60,770 bases of DNA, from the NCBI GenBank assembly GCA_944323615.1, contig CALUTG010000006.1, positions 1 through 60,770 on the forward strand. Direction: 5' to 3'. Below the pieces are notes generated by a model. The model made no database searches. It was not told the DNA's origin and worked only from the letters and a program-made list of their open reading frames with translations. Each line of letters starts with the position of its first letter. The stretch's first letter is position 1. The translations under genes were made by a program, and so were the position numbers. Source of the DNA: Candidatus Gastranaerophilales bacterium. Its GTDB lineage: Bacteria; Cyanobacteriota; Vampirovibrionia; Gastranaerophilales; Gastranaerophilaceae. Of this stretch, positions 35,004 to 44,397 are shown in pieces.

Positions 35004-37683
35004 AATTGCTGATTAAATCCGTTTCAACCTTGGCAAGTATTTCCTCAAGTTTTGCAGTATCTTTGATTCCGCCCTGGGCAAAGTTTGGTCTTCCGCCGCC
35101 GTTTGCTCCGGTCGCTCTGGAAATCTCGCCGACAAGTTTCCCTGCATTAACGCCTGATGTAACAAAACCATCTGAGATCTTTGAAAGAACGGTTCTATTA
35201 TTGGCTAAGATTATGATGCTTTCGCCAAGCTTATTAGATAAAAGTTCAGCTCCGGTTTTAATTGCATCTGCATCAAAATCTTCCACTTTAGAAATAAACA
35301 ACTTACCGCCCTTTATGTCCTGAGCTTTAGAAATAAAGCTTGCAAATTTATTTCTGGCTTGTTCTTCTTTGAGCTTAGTTACCTCTTTTTGGAGTTCTCT
35401 GTTTTCTTCCGCAAGTTTTTCAACACGTTCAAGAACCTCGTCAGTATGGACTTTGAATCTTGATTCAAGCGCATTTGTAACTTTGATTTTGTTATTAACA
35501 TAATCAAGAGCCGCATTTGATACAACGAGTTCAATTCTTCTTGTACCCGCTGAAATTGCACTTTCAGAAAGTATTTTAACAAGTCTTAAGTCTTCTGTAT
35601 TTCTTGCGTGCGTACCTGCACAGAATTCCATAGAAATAACTTCTTTTTCTTCCTCTTTATGACATCCGCAGCCTCCATGTCCGCACTTGCACTCATGTTC
35701 TCCATGGTGGTGATGGTGGTGATGTTTTTTACCGCCAATAGATACAACACGAACCTCATCTTCGTATTTCTCGCCAAAGAGAGCAGTCGCACCGGTAAGC
35801 TTAGCTTCTTCAATTCCCATAACCTCTGTATGGACAGGAAGTTTTTCTCCGATCCATTTGTTCATGAGGTTTTCTGTTTTTTCAATCTCCTCATGAGTCA
35901 TCGCGCGGGAGAAAGTGAAGTCGAATCTCATCCGGTTTTCTTCAACCTGAGAACCTGCCTGTTTAACTTCGTCTCCCAGAACCTTAACCAGAGCTGCCTG
36001 CAATAGGTGGGCAGATGTGTGGTGAACCCTGATTTCTTCTCTGCGAGGAAGGTCAATTGCTGCAAGAACAGTATCACCAACGTTTATTTCACCGTTAACA
36101 ATCTGGCATCTGTGAACAAACAAATGATTAACTTTGAATGTTGTAAGAACTTCCGCCTTCAAATCATCGTTGGTTAAAAATCCGCTGTCACCTACCTGAC
36201 CGCCGCATTCTGCGTAGAAAGGTGTTTTATCAAGTACAACATCTGTGTATCCTTCCCCTTCAATTAATGCAAGAACTTTAGCTTCACAAGAATTTTCTTC
36301 ATACCCGATAAAATCAGTTGAACCAACTTGTTCTTCCACTTTTGCATACTTGATATCACCGGTTACGGAAATCTTTTCAGCAGCTGCTTTGGCACGGTCT
36401 TTTTGTTCCTGCATTGCAGCTTTAAACCCTTCTTCATCCACATTTAACCCGTTTTCCTGAGCTATTTCTTTTGTAAGCTCAAACGGGAATCCGTAAGTAT
36501 CATAGAGTTTGAAAGCACTTTCGCCGTCAATATCTTTTTTAGATTCTATAAACTCATCAAGCATTTTATATCCTCTGTCAAGAGTCAGCTTGAATCTTTC
36601 TTCTTCTTTTTTGATCACATCAATAACTTTTGCCCTGTTCTTAACAAGTTCAGGATAAGCTTCGCCGTAATTTTCAACCACCACATCAACAAGTTTGTAT
36701 AAGAACGGAAGTTCCATTCCGAGAATCTTGCCGTGTCTGAGCGCACGTCGGAGAATCATTCTGAGAACATAGCTTCTTCCTTCATTACCCGGGGTTACGC
36801 CGTCAGAAATAAGGAAGGTAACACATCTTGCGTGATCTGTAATAATCCTTAAAGAAATGTCTGTTTTTTCCGATTTTTTATAAGGAACGCCCGACATTTC
36901 GGACACTTTATCCAAAATCGGCTTCAAAAGGTCTGTTTCAAAAGTTGAAGCAACGCCCTGACAAACCATTGTTATACGTTCCAAGCCCATGCCGGTATCA
37001 ACGTTTTTCTTTTCTAATGGAGACTGGTTTCCTTCTTCATCCTGATAAAGCTCAGTGAACACAAGGTTCCAGATTTCTACCCAGCGGTCGCATTCGCAGG
37101 TATCAATACCGCAGTCATCAGAACATTTGTACTGTTCGCCTAAATCATAGTGGATTTCGGAGCAAGGTCCGCAAGAACCTGAAGCTCCCGGAGGTCCCCA
37201 GAAATTATCTTTTTTACCTTTTCTCTTAATTCTTTCTGCCGGAACTCCGATACTTCTCCAAATATCAAAAGCCTCGTCATCAGTTTCAAAAATAGTAATC
37301 CAAAGTCTGTCTTTATCAAGTTTAAGAACTTCTGTTACAAACTCCCATGCCCAAGGAATAACTTCTTTTTTGTAATAATCCCCGAAAGAGAAGTTTCCGA
37401 GCATTTCAAAGAAGGTATGGTGTCTTGGAGTTCTGCCGACATTTTCTATGTCGGAATCCTTACCGCCCGCTCTGGCGCATTTCTGGCAGGAAACCGCTCT
37501 CGGCGGGTCATAAGGTGATTTTACAATCCCTAAAAATATAGGCAGAAACTGAAGCATACCTGCTGTTGTTAAAAGCACTGTCGGGTTATCCGGTACAAGG
37601 CTTGAGCTTTCAACAATAGTGTGCTGGTGTTTGTCTTTAAAATAATCTAAATATAATTTTCTGATTTCATTTCCTTTAAGCAT
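34990..37683 (-). CDS. alaS: Alanyl-tRNA synthetase with His/Cys-rich insert
   Basis: Charges tRNA-Ala. Class II catalytic core at the N-terminus (AGMLQFLPIFLG, GRTPRHHTFFEMLGNFSFGDYYK), then the editing domain with HHTSAH and CAGTH (688-692) zinc ligands, a coiled coil (about 740-775) and a C-Ala domain with GANGGGRPNFAQGG. Immediately before CAGTH, residues 654-675 form an insert of seven consecutive His followed by Cys/His pairs (GEHECKCGHGGCGCH). At 897 aa it is otherwise normal. The TTAGMLQFLPIFLG segment resembles cyanobacterial AlaRS. AAAGGA precedes the ATG. Confidence 0.97.
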   Translation of the reverse strand: MLKGNEIRKLYLDYFKDKHQHTIVESSSLVPDNPTVLLTTAGMLQFLPIFLGIVKSPYDPPRAVSCQKCARAGGKDSDIENVGRTPRHHTFFEMLGNFSFGDYYKKEVIPWAWEFVTEVLKLDKDRLWITIFETDDEAFDIWRSIGVPAERIKRKGKKDNFWGPPGASGSCGPCSEIHYDLGEQYKCSDDCGIDTCECDRWVEIWNLVFTELYQDEEGNQSPLEKKNVDTGMGLERITMVCQGVASTFETDLLKPILDKVSEMSGVPYKKSEKTDISLRIITDHARCVTFLISDGVTPGNEGRSYVLRMILRRALRHGKILGMELPFLYKLVDVVVENYGEAYPELVKNRAKVIDVIKKEEERFKLTLDRGYKMLDEFIESKKDIDGESAFKLYDTYGFPFELTKEIAQENGLNVDEEGFKAAMQEQKDRAKAAAEKISVTGDIKYAKVEEQVGSTDFIGYEENSCEAKVLALIEGEGYTDVVLDKTPFYAECGGQVGDSGFLTNDDLKAEVLTTFKVNHLFVHRCQIVNGEINVGDTVLAAIDLPRREEIRVHHTSAHLLQAALVKVLGDEVKQAGSQVEENRMRFDFTFSRAMTHEEIEKTENLMNKWIGEKLPVHTEVMGIEEAKLTGATALFGEKYEDEVRVVSIGGKKHHHHHHHGEHECKCGHGGCGCHKEEEKEVISMEFCAGTHARNTEDLRLVKILSESAISAGTRRIELVVSNAALDYVNNKIKVTNALESRFKVHTDEVLERVEKLAEENRELQKEVTKLKEEQARNKFASFISKAQDIKGGKLFISKVEDFDADAIKTGAELLSNKLGESIIILANNRTVLSKISDGFVTSGVNAGKLVGEISRATGANGGGRPNFAQGGIKDTAKLEEILAKVETDLISNYGLS

Positions 37684-37860
37684 ATATAATTTCCTTTAAG
37701 TAATTGTCTTTTAAGTTTATTATATATCAAACATAGACGAGCAATAAATCAAAATAACACGAAATACTGTTAAGATAACTTTTGCTCCTGTTACAAAAAT
37801 AAATATATTTATATAACTTTCTGCTTAGTGTAAAATAAAGAAATAGAGATGGAGGAGAAG

Positions 37861-38352
37861 ATGAATTATCACGATATAACAAAGGATGATATGCTAAACG
37901 GCGACGGATTAAGGGTTGTACTCTGGGTTTCAGGGTGTATACATCACTGTCATAACTGCCAGAACCCGATTACCTGGGATGTTGCCGGAGGGCTTCCGTT
38001 TGACGAAGATGCGGAAAAAGAATTGTTTGAAGCTCTTGCAAAACCGCACATTTCCGGAATAACCTTCTCCGGCGGAGATCCTCTGCATCCGTTTAACAGA
38101 GAAGAAGTTTTCAGGATTGCAAAGAAGATTAGAAACGAGCTCCCGGATAAAACTATCTGGCTATATACAGGCTATGAGTGGGACGAAATTAAAGATATTC
38201 CGGAAATTGCAGATTTGGACGTTGTCTGCGAAGGAAAATTTGTGGAAAAACTTCTGGATAATAAAAAACACTGGGTAGGAAGCACAAACCAGCACGTTGT
38301 TGATGTAAAAAAATCACTTGAAAAAGGTGAAATCGTAGAACACGAATCATAA
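37861..38352 (+). CDS. nrdG: Anaerobic ribonucleotide reductase activating protein NrdG
   Basis: Radical-SAM activase for the anaerobic class III ribonucleotide reductase. The cluster motif is CIHHCHNC (CxxxCxxC) in WVSGCIHHCHNCQNPITWDV; GITFSGGDPLHP and the C-terminal CEGKFVEKL are typical. The start is the ATG at 37861 because GGAGGAG lies just before it; the ATG at 37849 actually forms part of that site. No nrdD is in the window. It indicates DNA synthesis without oxygen. Confidence 0.93.
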   Translation: MNYHDITKDDMLNGDGLRVVLWVSGCIHHCHNCQNPITWDVAGGLPFDEDAEKELFEALAKPHISGITFSGGDPLHPFNREEVFRIAKKIRNELPDKTIWLYTGYEWDEIKDIPEIADLDVVCEGKFVEKLLDNKKHWVGSTNQHVVDVKKSLEKGEIVEHES

Positions 38353-38419
38353 GCATGTAAAAACAGCCATTCTTCTGATATAATATTTATACAATGTAAG
38401 TGTCGGTTTAGGAGGAAGT

Positions 38420-40096
38420 ATGAAAGATCGTAAAAGTAATGTATTATCATTACTCGAAGACAAGACCAATGATTATGCCAGAAAAGTTGCGCTCGGTATG
38501 AGAACCAATTTTGGCTGGACAGAATTGACTTATGACGGTCTAGGATTATTATCAAGAAGACTTGCCGCATATTTGGTAAACGATTTGGGAATCCAAAAAG
38601 GTGAAAAAATGGCAATTCTATCAGAATCAAAACCGGAATTCGGGATTTCTGTTTTTGCATCCGTAATCGCCGGAATGATTACTGTTCCTCTTGATATTAA
38701 ACTTACTATTTATGAATTAACTTCCATCCTTTCAGACTGCATGCCTTCCGTCATGATGGTTTCGCAAGCTTACATCGACAAAGCGCTTGAGCTCCAGAAG
38801 GTTATTCCGTCCTTAAAACATATTATAGTAATGGATGAACAGCCTGTTACAAACGGTCTGCAAAGTATTTATACTCTCCCTTGCAACTATACTTGCAAAT
38901 GGAGACATCGTTCCAGAAAATCAAGAATGTTTATTATTTATACATCAGGGACAACCGGAGCTCCAAAAGGAGTTGAAACAACTTTTGGAAATATTATGGC
39001 TCAAGTAGAAGATTTACAAAGCCTGCTTGATAAAATATTCCCAAAAGGAAAAGATATGAGAGTTCTCTCAATCCTCCCGATGAACCATTTGTTTGAAATG
39101 ACAGTAGGTTTCTCTACTTTCCTTAATATGGGGCATTCCGTATATTATACAAAAAGTTTAAAACCTAAAGATACACTTAATACTATAAGGGACAAAAAAA
39201 TTCACTTTATGGTGCTTGTTCCTGCCTTTTTAAGATTGCTTAAAACAGCTTTGGAAGCGGAAATCAGAAATGCGCCTAAATTTTATCGCGACACATTCCC
39301 TCTAAGGTATCATATAGCAAAATTTTTACCTTACAGATGGCTTAAAAAGCTGATGTTTAAAAGACTTCATGATTGTTTTGGAGGTTCTTTCAGGGCTTGT
39401 TTGTCAGGCGGAGCTCCATTTGATTTTGAAGTGGCTAAATTTTTCAGAAGAATCGGGATTGAAGTATATGAAGGCTACGGTTTAACGGAAGTAAGTCCTG
39501 TTGCGACTTTGAATATAGAGAAAAACAGAGATTTACGCTCTGTAGGCAAGCCTCTGCCAAGCTTTGAAGCAAAAACAGATCCAACAACTGGTGAGCTCCT
39601 GTTAAAAGGCCCATGTGTAATGAAAGGGTATCATCATCAGCCGGAGTTAACAGCGGAAGCAATTGATTCTGAAGGCTGGTTCCATACAGGTGATATTGCA
39701 AGAATCGATTCTCAAGGAAGGGTTTATATTACCGGAAGAATCAAGAATATGATTGTACTCTCCGGAGGAAAAAAAGTTTTTCCTGAAGAAGTTGAAGCCG
39801 TTCTTGAAAAAAGCCCGATGTTTGCTGAGCTTTGTGTTTTCGGAGTATCAAGAGAAGGCGGAGCTAAAGATGGTACTGAAGATATTGCGGTAGTCGTTGT
39901 TCCAGCAGATATAGTTAAAGAAAAATACAGCGGTGAAGAGTTAGAAAAAGCTATGCGTGATGAAGTAAAACGTTTGTCTAAGCACCTTGCACCATACAAA
40001 CGTCCTATAAATATTATTGTTTTAAATCAGGCTCTTCCAAGAACCGCAACAAGAAAAGTTCAGCGTAAGAAAGTTAAAGAACTGGTTCAGGTATAA
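38420..40096 (+). CDS. AMP-forming acyl-CoA/acyl-ACP synthetase family enzyme
   Basis: An ANL-superfamily ligase of 558 aa. Motifs: IIYTSGTTGAPKGVE (ATP loop), EGYGLTEVSPVATLN, GWFHTGDIARIDSQGRVYITGR, and a C-terminal lysine in PRTATRKVQRKKVKEL. It has the general form of a long-chain fatty acyl-CoA or acyl-ACP synthetase; substrate chain length is unknown. GGAGGAAG precedes the ATG and TATAAT is at 38379-38384. The family-4 UDG gene starts three bases after the stop. Confidence 0.85.
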   Translation: MKDRKSNVLSLLEDKTNDYARKVALGMRTNFGWTELTYDGLGLLSRRLAAYLVNDLGIQKGEKMAILSESKPEFGISVFASVIAGMITVPLDIKLTIYELTSILSDCMPSVMMVSQAYIDKALELQKVIPSLKHIIVMDEQPVTNGLQSIYTLPCNYTCKWRHRSRKSRMFIIYTSGTTGAPKGVETTFGNIMAQVEDLQSLLDKIFPKGKDMRVLSILPMNHLFEMTVGFSTFLNMGHSVYYTKSLKPKDTLNTIRDKKIHFMVLVPAFLRLLKTALEAEIRNAPKFYRDTFPLRYHIAKFLPYRWLKKLMFKRLHDCFGGSFRACLSGGAPFDFEVAKFFRRIGIEVYEGYGLTEVSPVATLNIEKNRDLRSVGKPLPSFEAKTDPTTGELLLKGPCVMKGYHHQPELTAEAIDSEGWFHTGDIARIDSQGRVYITGRIKNMIVLSGGKKVFPEEVEAVLEKSPMFAELCVFGVSREGGAKDGTEDIAVVVVPADIVKEKYSGEELEKAMRDEVKRLSKHLAPYKRPINIIVLNQALPRTATRKVQRKKVKELVQV

Positions 40097-40099
40097 AAT

Positions 40100-40684
40100 A
40101 TGTATGAAGAACTTGAATCTATAAGGGAAAAGTGCCTTTCCTGCACAAAGTGTCCTCTGAGTAAAACCCGAAATAATATTGTTTTCTCAGATGGTGTTCC
40201 GAATGAAAAAATTATGCTTATAGGAGAAGCTCCCGGGTTTTATGAAGATCAGCAGGGAAAACCTTTTGTCGGGAAAGCAGGACAGCTTCTCGACAGAATT
40301 TTTGAGTCGGTCGGATTTACAAGGAAAGATATTTATATTTGTAATACCTTAAAATGCCGTCCTCCTGATAACAGGAATCCGCTTCCCGATGAAAAAGATG
40401 CTTGCTGGGAATATTTGAAAGCCCAGATTGATATAATTCATCCAAAAATTATTCTTCTCTGCGGAAATGTTGCAGTGCAATCCATTTTAGGTAACGTCGG
40501 CGGAATAACCAAAATCCGCGGGCAGTGGTTTCAGGGCGGAGAAATCGTTCATGGTGCAAAACTTATGCCTATATTTCACCCTTCGTATCTTTTGAGAAAT
40601 GACACCCGTGAAAAAGGCGGGCCCAAATGGCTTATGTGGCAGGATATTCAAGAGATTAGAAGAGAATATGACAAGTTAACATAA
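40100..40684 (+). CDS. Uracil-DNA glycosylase, family 4 (Fe-S type)
   Basis: A 194-aa base-excision repair enzyme. N-terminal Cys cluster ligands in CLSCTKCPLSKTR, two more in NTLKCRPPDNR and DEKDACWEY; the active site is GEAPGFYEDQQGKPFVGKAGQLLD and the second motif FHPSYLLRND. Family 4 enzymes are common in thermophiles and anaerobes. No Shine-Dalgarno site is visible in the three-base gap, so translation is probably coupled to the upstream synthetase. Confidence 0.93.
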   Translation: MYEELESIREKCLSCTKCPLSKTRNNIVFSDGVPNEKIMLIGEAPGFYEDQQGKPFVGKAGQLLDRIFESVGFTRKDIYICNTLKCRPPDNRNPLPDEKDACWEYLKAQIDIIHPKIILLCGNVAVQSILGNVGGITKIRGQWFQGGEIVHGAKLMPIFHPSYLLRNDTREKGGPKWLMWQDIQEIRREYDKLT

Positions 40685-40720
40685 AAAAAACCGGGATATG
40701 ATACCACATCCCGGTTTTAT
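40685..40720. terminator. Bidirectional terminator between udg and fabF
   Basis: CCGGGAT (40691-40697) pairs with ATCCCGG (40708-40714), flanked by A and T runs on both sides. It serves two convergent genes. Confidence 0.85.
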
Positions 40721-40735
40721 TTTATATCTATCCTT

Positions 40736-41989
40736 CTACACTTCTTTAAATACTAAAGTTGCGTTATGACCGCCAAACCCAAAAGAGTTTGATAAAGCGG
40801 CATGAACTTTTTTATCACGAGCTTTATGCGGTACGTAATCAAGATTTGCTACATGTTCATCCTGATTATCAAGGTTAATTGTAGGAGGAACTTTACCTTC
40901 AGAAATAGCTTTTACGCAAACGATTCCTTCTACAGCACCTGTTGCACCAAGCATATGCCCGTGCATACTTTTGGTAGAACTTACAACAAGGTTAGGATTT
41001 TGTTCTTTATCGCCAAAAATCTTTGCAATAGCTTGAGATTCAGCAATATCACCTAAACCTGTACTTGTTCCGTGCGGATTAATATAATCAATATCTTTTG
41101 GAGTTAATCCCGCATCTTCAAGCGCAAGTTCCATAGACTTGATAGCACCGTTTCCTTCAGGATCAGGAGCAACCATATCATAAGCATCCGCTGACTGACC
41201 GTAACCTGCGATTTCAGCATAGATTTTAGCGCCTCTTTTCTTAGCGTGTTCATACTCTTCAAGAACAAGAACACCAGCACCTTCACCCATAACAAAACCA
41301 TCTCTGTCTTTATCATAAGGTCTTGAAGCTTTTTCAGGTTCATCATTTCTCTTAGAAAGAGTTCTTGCTGCGGTGAAAGCTCCGATACCCAGAGTTGTAA
41401 TTGTAGCTTCGCAGCCTCCTGCAACTACAACATCCGCATCACCGTATTGGATTGAACGAAGAGCATCGCCGATTGAATGAGAACCTGTTGCACAAGCTGA
41501 AACAACAGCTTTATTTAAACCTTTGTAACCATGTTTCATGGAAATTCTTCCTGATGCCATATCAACAATCAGCATAGGAACGGTAAACGGAGAACCTTTT
41601 GTAGGTCCTTTTTCTATCATTGCAATGTGGTTTTTCTCAAATGTTTTAAAACCGCCGGCTGCAGAACTTACGATAACACCGATTCTGTACGGATCAATAT
41701 TTGCTTCATCAATACCTGAATCTGCAATAGCTTCATCGGCAGCTACCATTGCAAACTGAGTAAATCTATCCATTCTTTTTGCATCTTTAGGATCAAGATA
41801 ATCTTCAGGATTAAAATCTTTATCCTTTATTTCAGCGGCAATTTTAACGGTGTGTTTTTCTGTATCAATTGCTTCAATAAGAGATACACCGCTTTTTCCA
41901 GCTAAAAGAGCATTCCAAAATTTATCAACTCCTATACCGAGTGGAGTTACAGCTCCCATTCCTGTTATTACAACTCTACGTTTTGTCAT
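40736..41989 (-). CDS. fabF: 3-oxoacyl-ACP synthase II FabF
   Basis: Condensing enzyme that elongates fatty acids. The catalytic Cys-His-His triad is visible in SACATGSHSIG, NPHGTSTGLGD and SMHGHMLGATG. At 417 aa, full length. It is the last gene of the leftward fatty-acid cluster, 78 bases after acpP, and ends at a strong terminator. Confidence 0.97.
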   Translation of the reverse strand: MTKRRVVITGMGAVTPLGIGVDKFWNALLAGKSGVSLIEAIDTEKHTVKIAAEIKDKDFNPEDYLDPKDAKRMDRFTQFAMVAADEAIADSGIDEANIDPYRIGVIVSSAAGGFKTFEKNHIAMIEKGPTKGSPFTVPMLIVDMASGRISMKHGYKGLNKAVVSACATGSHSIGDALRSIQYGDADVVVAGGCEATITTLGIGAFTAARTLSKRNDEPEKASRPYDKDRDGFVMGEGAGVLVLEEYEHAKKRGAKIYAEIAGYGQSADAYDMVAPDPEGNGAIKSMELALEDAGLTPKDIDYINPHGTSTGLGDIAESQAIAKIFGDKEQNPNLVVSSTKSMHGHMLGATGAVEGIVCVKAISEGKVPPTINLDNQDEHVANLDYVPHKARDKKVHAALSNSFGFGGHNATLVFKEV

Positions 41990-42067
41990 CTTCTACTTTC
42001 CCCTAATAAATAAGAGGGCGAAAAAAGTTTGAATTCTCACCCTCTTATATAAATCTAATCAAATTTA

Positions 42068-42298
42068 TTATGAGTGTGCATCGATGTAGTTAACTGCATC
42101 TTGAACTGTTTGGATTTTTTCAGCTTCTTCATCAGGAATTTCGCAACCGAATTCTTCTTCGAAAGCCATAACTAATTCAACTGTATCCAATGAGTCTGCA
42201 CCTAAATCAGCGGTGAAGCTAGCTTCAGGAGTAACTAAAGCTTCATCACAGCTTAATTGATCAACAACAACTTTTTTTACTTTTTCAAATGTACTCAT
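42068..42298 (-). CDS. acpP: Acyl carrier protein
   Basis: A 76-aa acidic four-helix carrier; the phosphopantetheine serine is in [18 protein letters not shown]. It carries growing acyl chains for FabD, FabH, FabG and FabF. It has its own promoter (TATAAT at 42346-42341) after the fabG terminator, which fits the high expression expected of ACP. GAGGATG precedes the ATG. Confidence 0.98.
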   Translation of the reverse strand: MSTFEKVKKVVVDQLSCDEALVTPEASFTADLGADSLDTVELVMAFEEEFGCEIPDEEAEKIQTVQDAVNYIDAHS

Positions 42299-42340
42299 TT
42301 TTTCATCCTCTTATTTATGTGTTATACACTATTCTACTAA

Positions 42341-42369
42341 ATTATACTATTTCAAGATAATTTTGCAAA
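42341..42369 (-). promoter_or_regulatory. acpP promoter
   Basis: Minus strand TTTGCA (42369-42364), 17 bases, TATAAT (42346-42341). It lies between the fabG terminator and acpP, and gives a leader of about 35 bases. Confidence 0.6.
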
Positions 42370-42408
42370 TAAACTTAAAAAAACGTTACAACAGGATGTA
42401 TTTCCTAC

Positions 42409-42450
42409 AAAATAAAAGCAGCGAGAGTAAAAATATACCGCCGCTGCTTT
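42409..42450 (-). terminator. Terminator after fabG
   Basis: AAAGCAGCG (42415-42423) pairs with CGCTGCTTT (42442-42450); read on the minus strand the stem is followed by TATTTT. Confidence 0.75.
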
Positions 42451-42458
42451 CACAATTC

Positions 42459-43190
42459 TTATATCATCAAACCGCCTGCAACTTCAATAGCTTGACCTGT
42501 TACATATTCTGTATCAAGAGCTAAGAATTTAACAACTTTAGCGATATCTTCCGGAGTACCGAGTCTCTTCATAGGAATAGCTTTCAGATACTCATCAATA
42601 TTAGCCAAATCGTGTGTCATAGCTGTTTGGATGAAACCAGGGCATACAGCATTAACTCTGATACCGCGGGAACCAAATTCTTTTGCAAGAGTTTGAGTTA
42701 AACCGATTAAACCTGCTTTAGACGCAGAGTAGTTTGCCTGACCTGCATTACCGTGGCGGCCTACTATGCTTGACATATTGATAATTGAACCCTGACGAGC
42801 CTTCATCATATATTTGATTACGGCATGAGTTACACAGTATGCGCTTGTTAAGTTAATCTTGATAACTCTTTCCCATTGTTCCATATCCATTCTTACAAAC
42901 AGACCATCTTTGGTAATACCGGCATTGTTTAATAAGATATCGATTTTGCCGTGTTCAGCAATCATCTTGTCAACATTTTCCTGAACAGCTTTGTCATCAG
43001 AAACATCAAAGCTGTAGAAATAAGCGTTCACTCCGCATGCTTTAATTTCACCTAAAGCCGGCTGAGCTTTTTCAGCATCGCAAATGTCATTAATAATGAT
43101 ATCGCATCCTGCTTTAGCCAGTTCTAAAGCGCATGCTAACCCGATACCTCTTGATCCGCCCGTAATTAAGGCAACTTTTCTTTCTGTCAT
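42459..43190 (-). CDS. fabG: 3-oxoacyl-ACP reductase FabG
   Basis: A 243-aa short-chain dehydrogenase for the first reduction step. Cofactor loop TGGSRGIG (9-16), NNAG, catalytic Ser in NMSSIVG, YSASKAG with Tyr/Lys, and the C-terminal AVCPGFIQTAM. Its place between fabD and acpP supports the assignment among SDR paralogues. Confidence 0.95.
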   Translation of the reverse strand: MTERKVALITGGSRGIGLACALELAKAGCDIIINDICDAEKAQPALGEIKACGVNAYFYSFDVSDDKAVQENVDKMIAEHGKIDILLNNAGITKDGLFVRMDMEQWERVIKINLTSAYCVTHAVIKYMMKARQGSIINMSSIVGRHGNAGQANYSASKAGLIGLTQTLAKEFGSRGIRVNAVCPGFIQTAMTHDLANIDEYLKAIPMKRLGTPEDIAKVVKFLALDTEYVTGQAIEVAGGLMI

Positions 43191-43255
43191 TAATTCTTCT
43201 CCTTATTTTAAATTTTTGTCGGACAATTAGCCCAACCCATATCTATTCTTTTGGA

Positions 43256-43281
43256 TTCCCTCTCCTGAGAAGAGAGAGTTA
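43256..43281. repeat. CCCTCTCCT-type palindrome, diverged copy
   Basis: CCCTCTCCTGAGAAGAGAGAG in the fabD-fabG gap resembles the palindromes near 7363, 48128 and 51380. A weaker hairpin (AAGTTTTTC-like arms around GCTTGTAAGC, 43315-43345) lies beside it, directly after the fabD stop. Confidence 0.45.
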
Positions 43282-43345
43282 GTGTAATATCACAAATATA
43301 TGACCTCGAAGTTTTCCATTTTTCGCTTGTAAGCTGAAAAACTTT

Positions 43346-44293
43346 CTATACACCTGCCATTTGTTCTTTTAAAGCTGAAACAGTTGCTTCAAGTGTAGCT
43401 TTGTCAAACACATTATAAACAACAGCTTCCGGAGCGATTTTTTTATTTAATCCCGCAAGAACTTTACCCGGACCGATTTCAATAAATGTATCTACACCTT
43501 CTGAAACCATTTTTTCAATAGTTTGAGTCCAATGCACTGATGAATAAATCTGCTTAGGCATTTTCGCCCTAAAATCTTCGGCAGATGTTGCAGCTTCGGC
43601 ATCAACATTGGTAATAACAGGAATTGATGCGTTATTTAATTCAAAATCGGAAATAAATTCAGCAAATTCTTTGCCGGCTCCTTCCATAAACTTAGAATGG
43701 AATGCACCTGAAACAGCCAGAGGAACAACTCTTCTTACACCGTTTGCAAGCAGATAGTCAGAGGCCGCTTTTACTGCATTCTCATCACCAGTGATAACAA
43801 CCTGAGCAGGTGAATTATAGTTAGCTACATCAACATAGCCGACCTTTGAACCTTCTTCCAAGCCTGCTTTTAATTGTTCTTCGCTCGCATTCAATACCGC
43901 AGCCATTGAACCGCCCTTTGTCTGCCCCATTAAGTCAGCTCTTTTTTGAATAGCTTTTAGAGTATTTTCAAGAGACATAACTCCTGCCGCATACATTGCG
44001 CAATATTCACCTAAAGAATGCCCCGCAACAAAGTCAGCTGAAATATTTAATTCTGATTTTAAAGCTTCCATTGCGGCAATAGACATAGTAACTATGCAAG
44101 GCTGGGTGTTAACTGTTTGTTTAAGGCTTTCTTCCGGACCTTCAAAACAGAGAGTTGTAATGCTTTTACCCAAAGTTAAATCGGCTGTATCAAAAACTTT
44201 CTTAGCTGATTCAAAATTGTCATAAAGCTCTTTTCCCATGCCTACAGCTTGTGAACCCTGTCCCGGGAACAGAAACGCAATTTTCTTCACCAT
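43346..44293 (-). CDS. fabD: Malonyl-CoA:ACP transacylase FabD
   Basis: A 315-aa acyltransferase that loads malonate on ACP. FLFPGQGSQAVGMGKEL (N-terminal loop), catalytic Ser in GHSLGEY, and AFHSKFM with the active-site His. The order fabH-fabD-fabG is standard. A gap of 104 bases separates it from fabH; it holds the direct repeat CCCGAATATTTA twice near 44367. Confidence 0.96.
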   Translation of the reverse strand: MVKKIAFLFPGQGSQAVGMGKELYDNFESAKKVFDTADLTLGKSITTLCFEGPEESLKQTVNTQPCIVTMSIAAMEALKSELNISADFVAGHSLGEYCAMYAAGVMSLENTLKAIQKRADLMGQTKGGSMAAVLNASEEQLKAGLEEGSKVGYVDVANYNSPAQVVITGDENAVKAASDYLLANGVRRVVPLAVSGAFHSKFMEGAGKEFAEFISDFELNNASIPVITNVDAEAATSAEDFRAKMPKQIYSSVHWTQTIEKMVSEGVDTFIEIGPGKVLAGLNKKIAPEAVVYNVFDKATLEATVSALKEQMAGV

Positions 44294-44397
44294 CTTATAC
44301 TCCTTATATTTTATTATCTTTTTCCGGATTATTTCGCGTTATTTACGCCGGCAAAAGAATTCTACCCGAATATTTACCCGAATATTTACCCCTGCCA

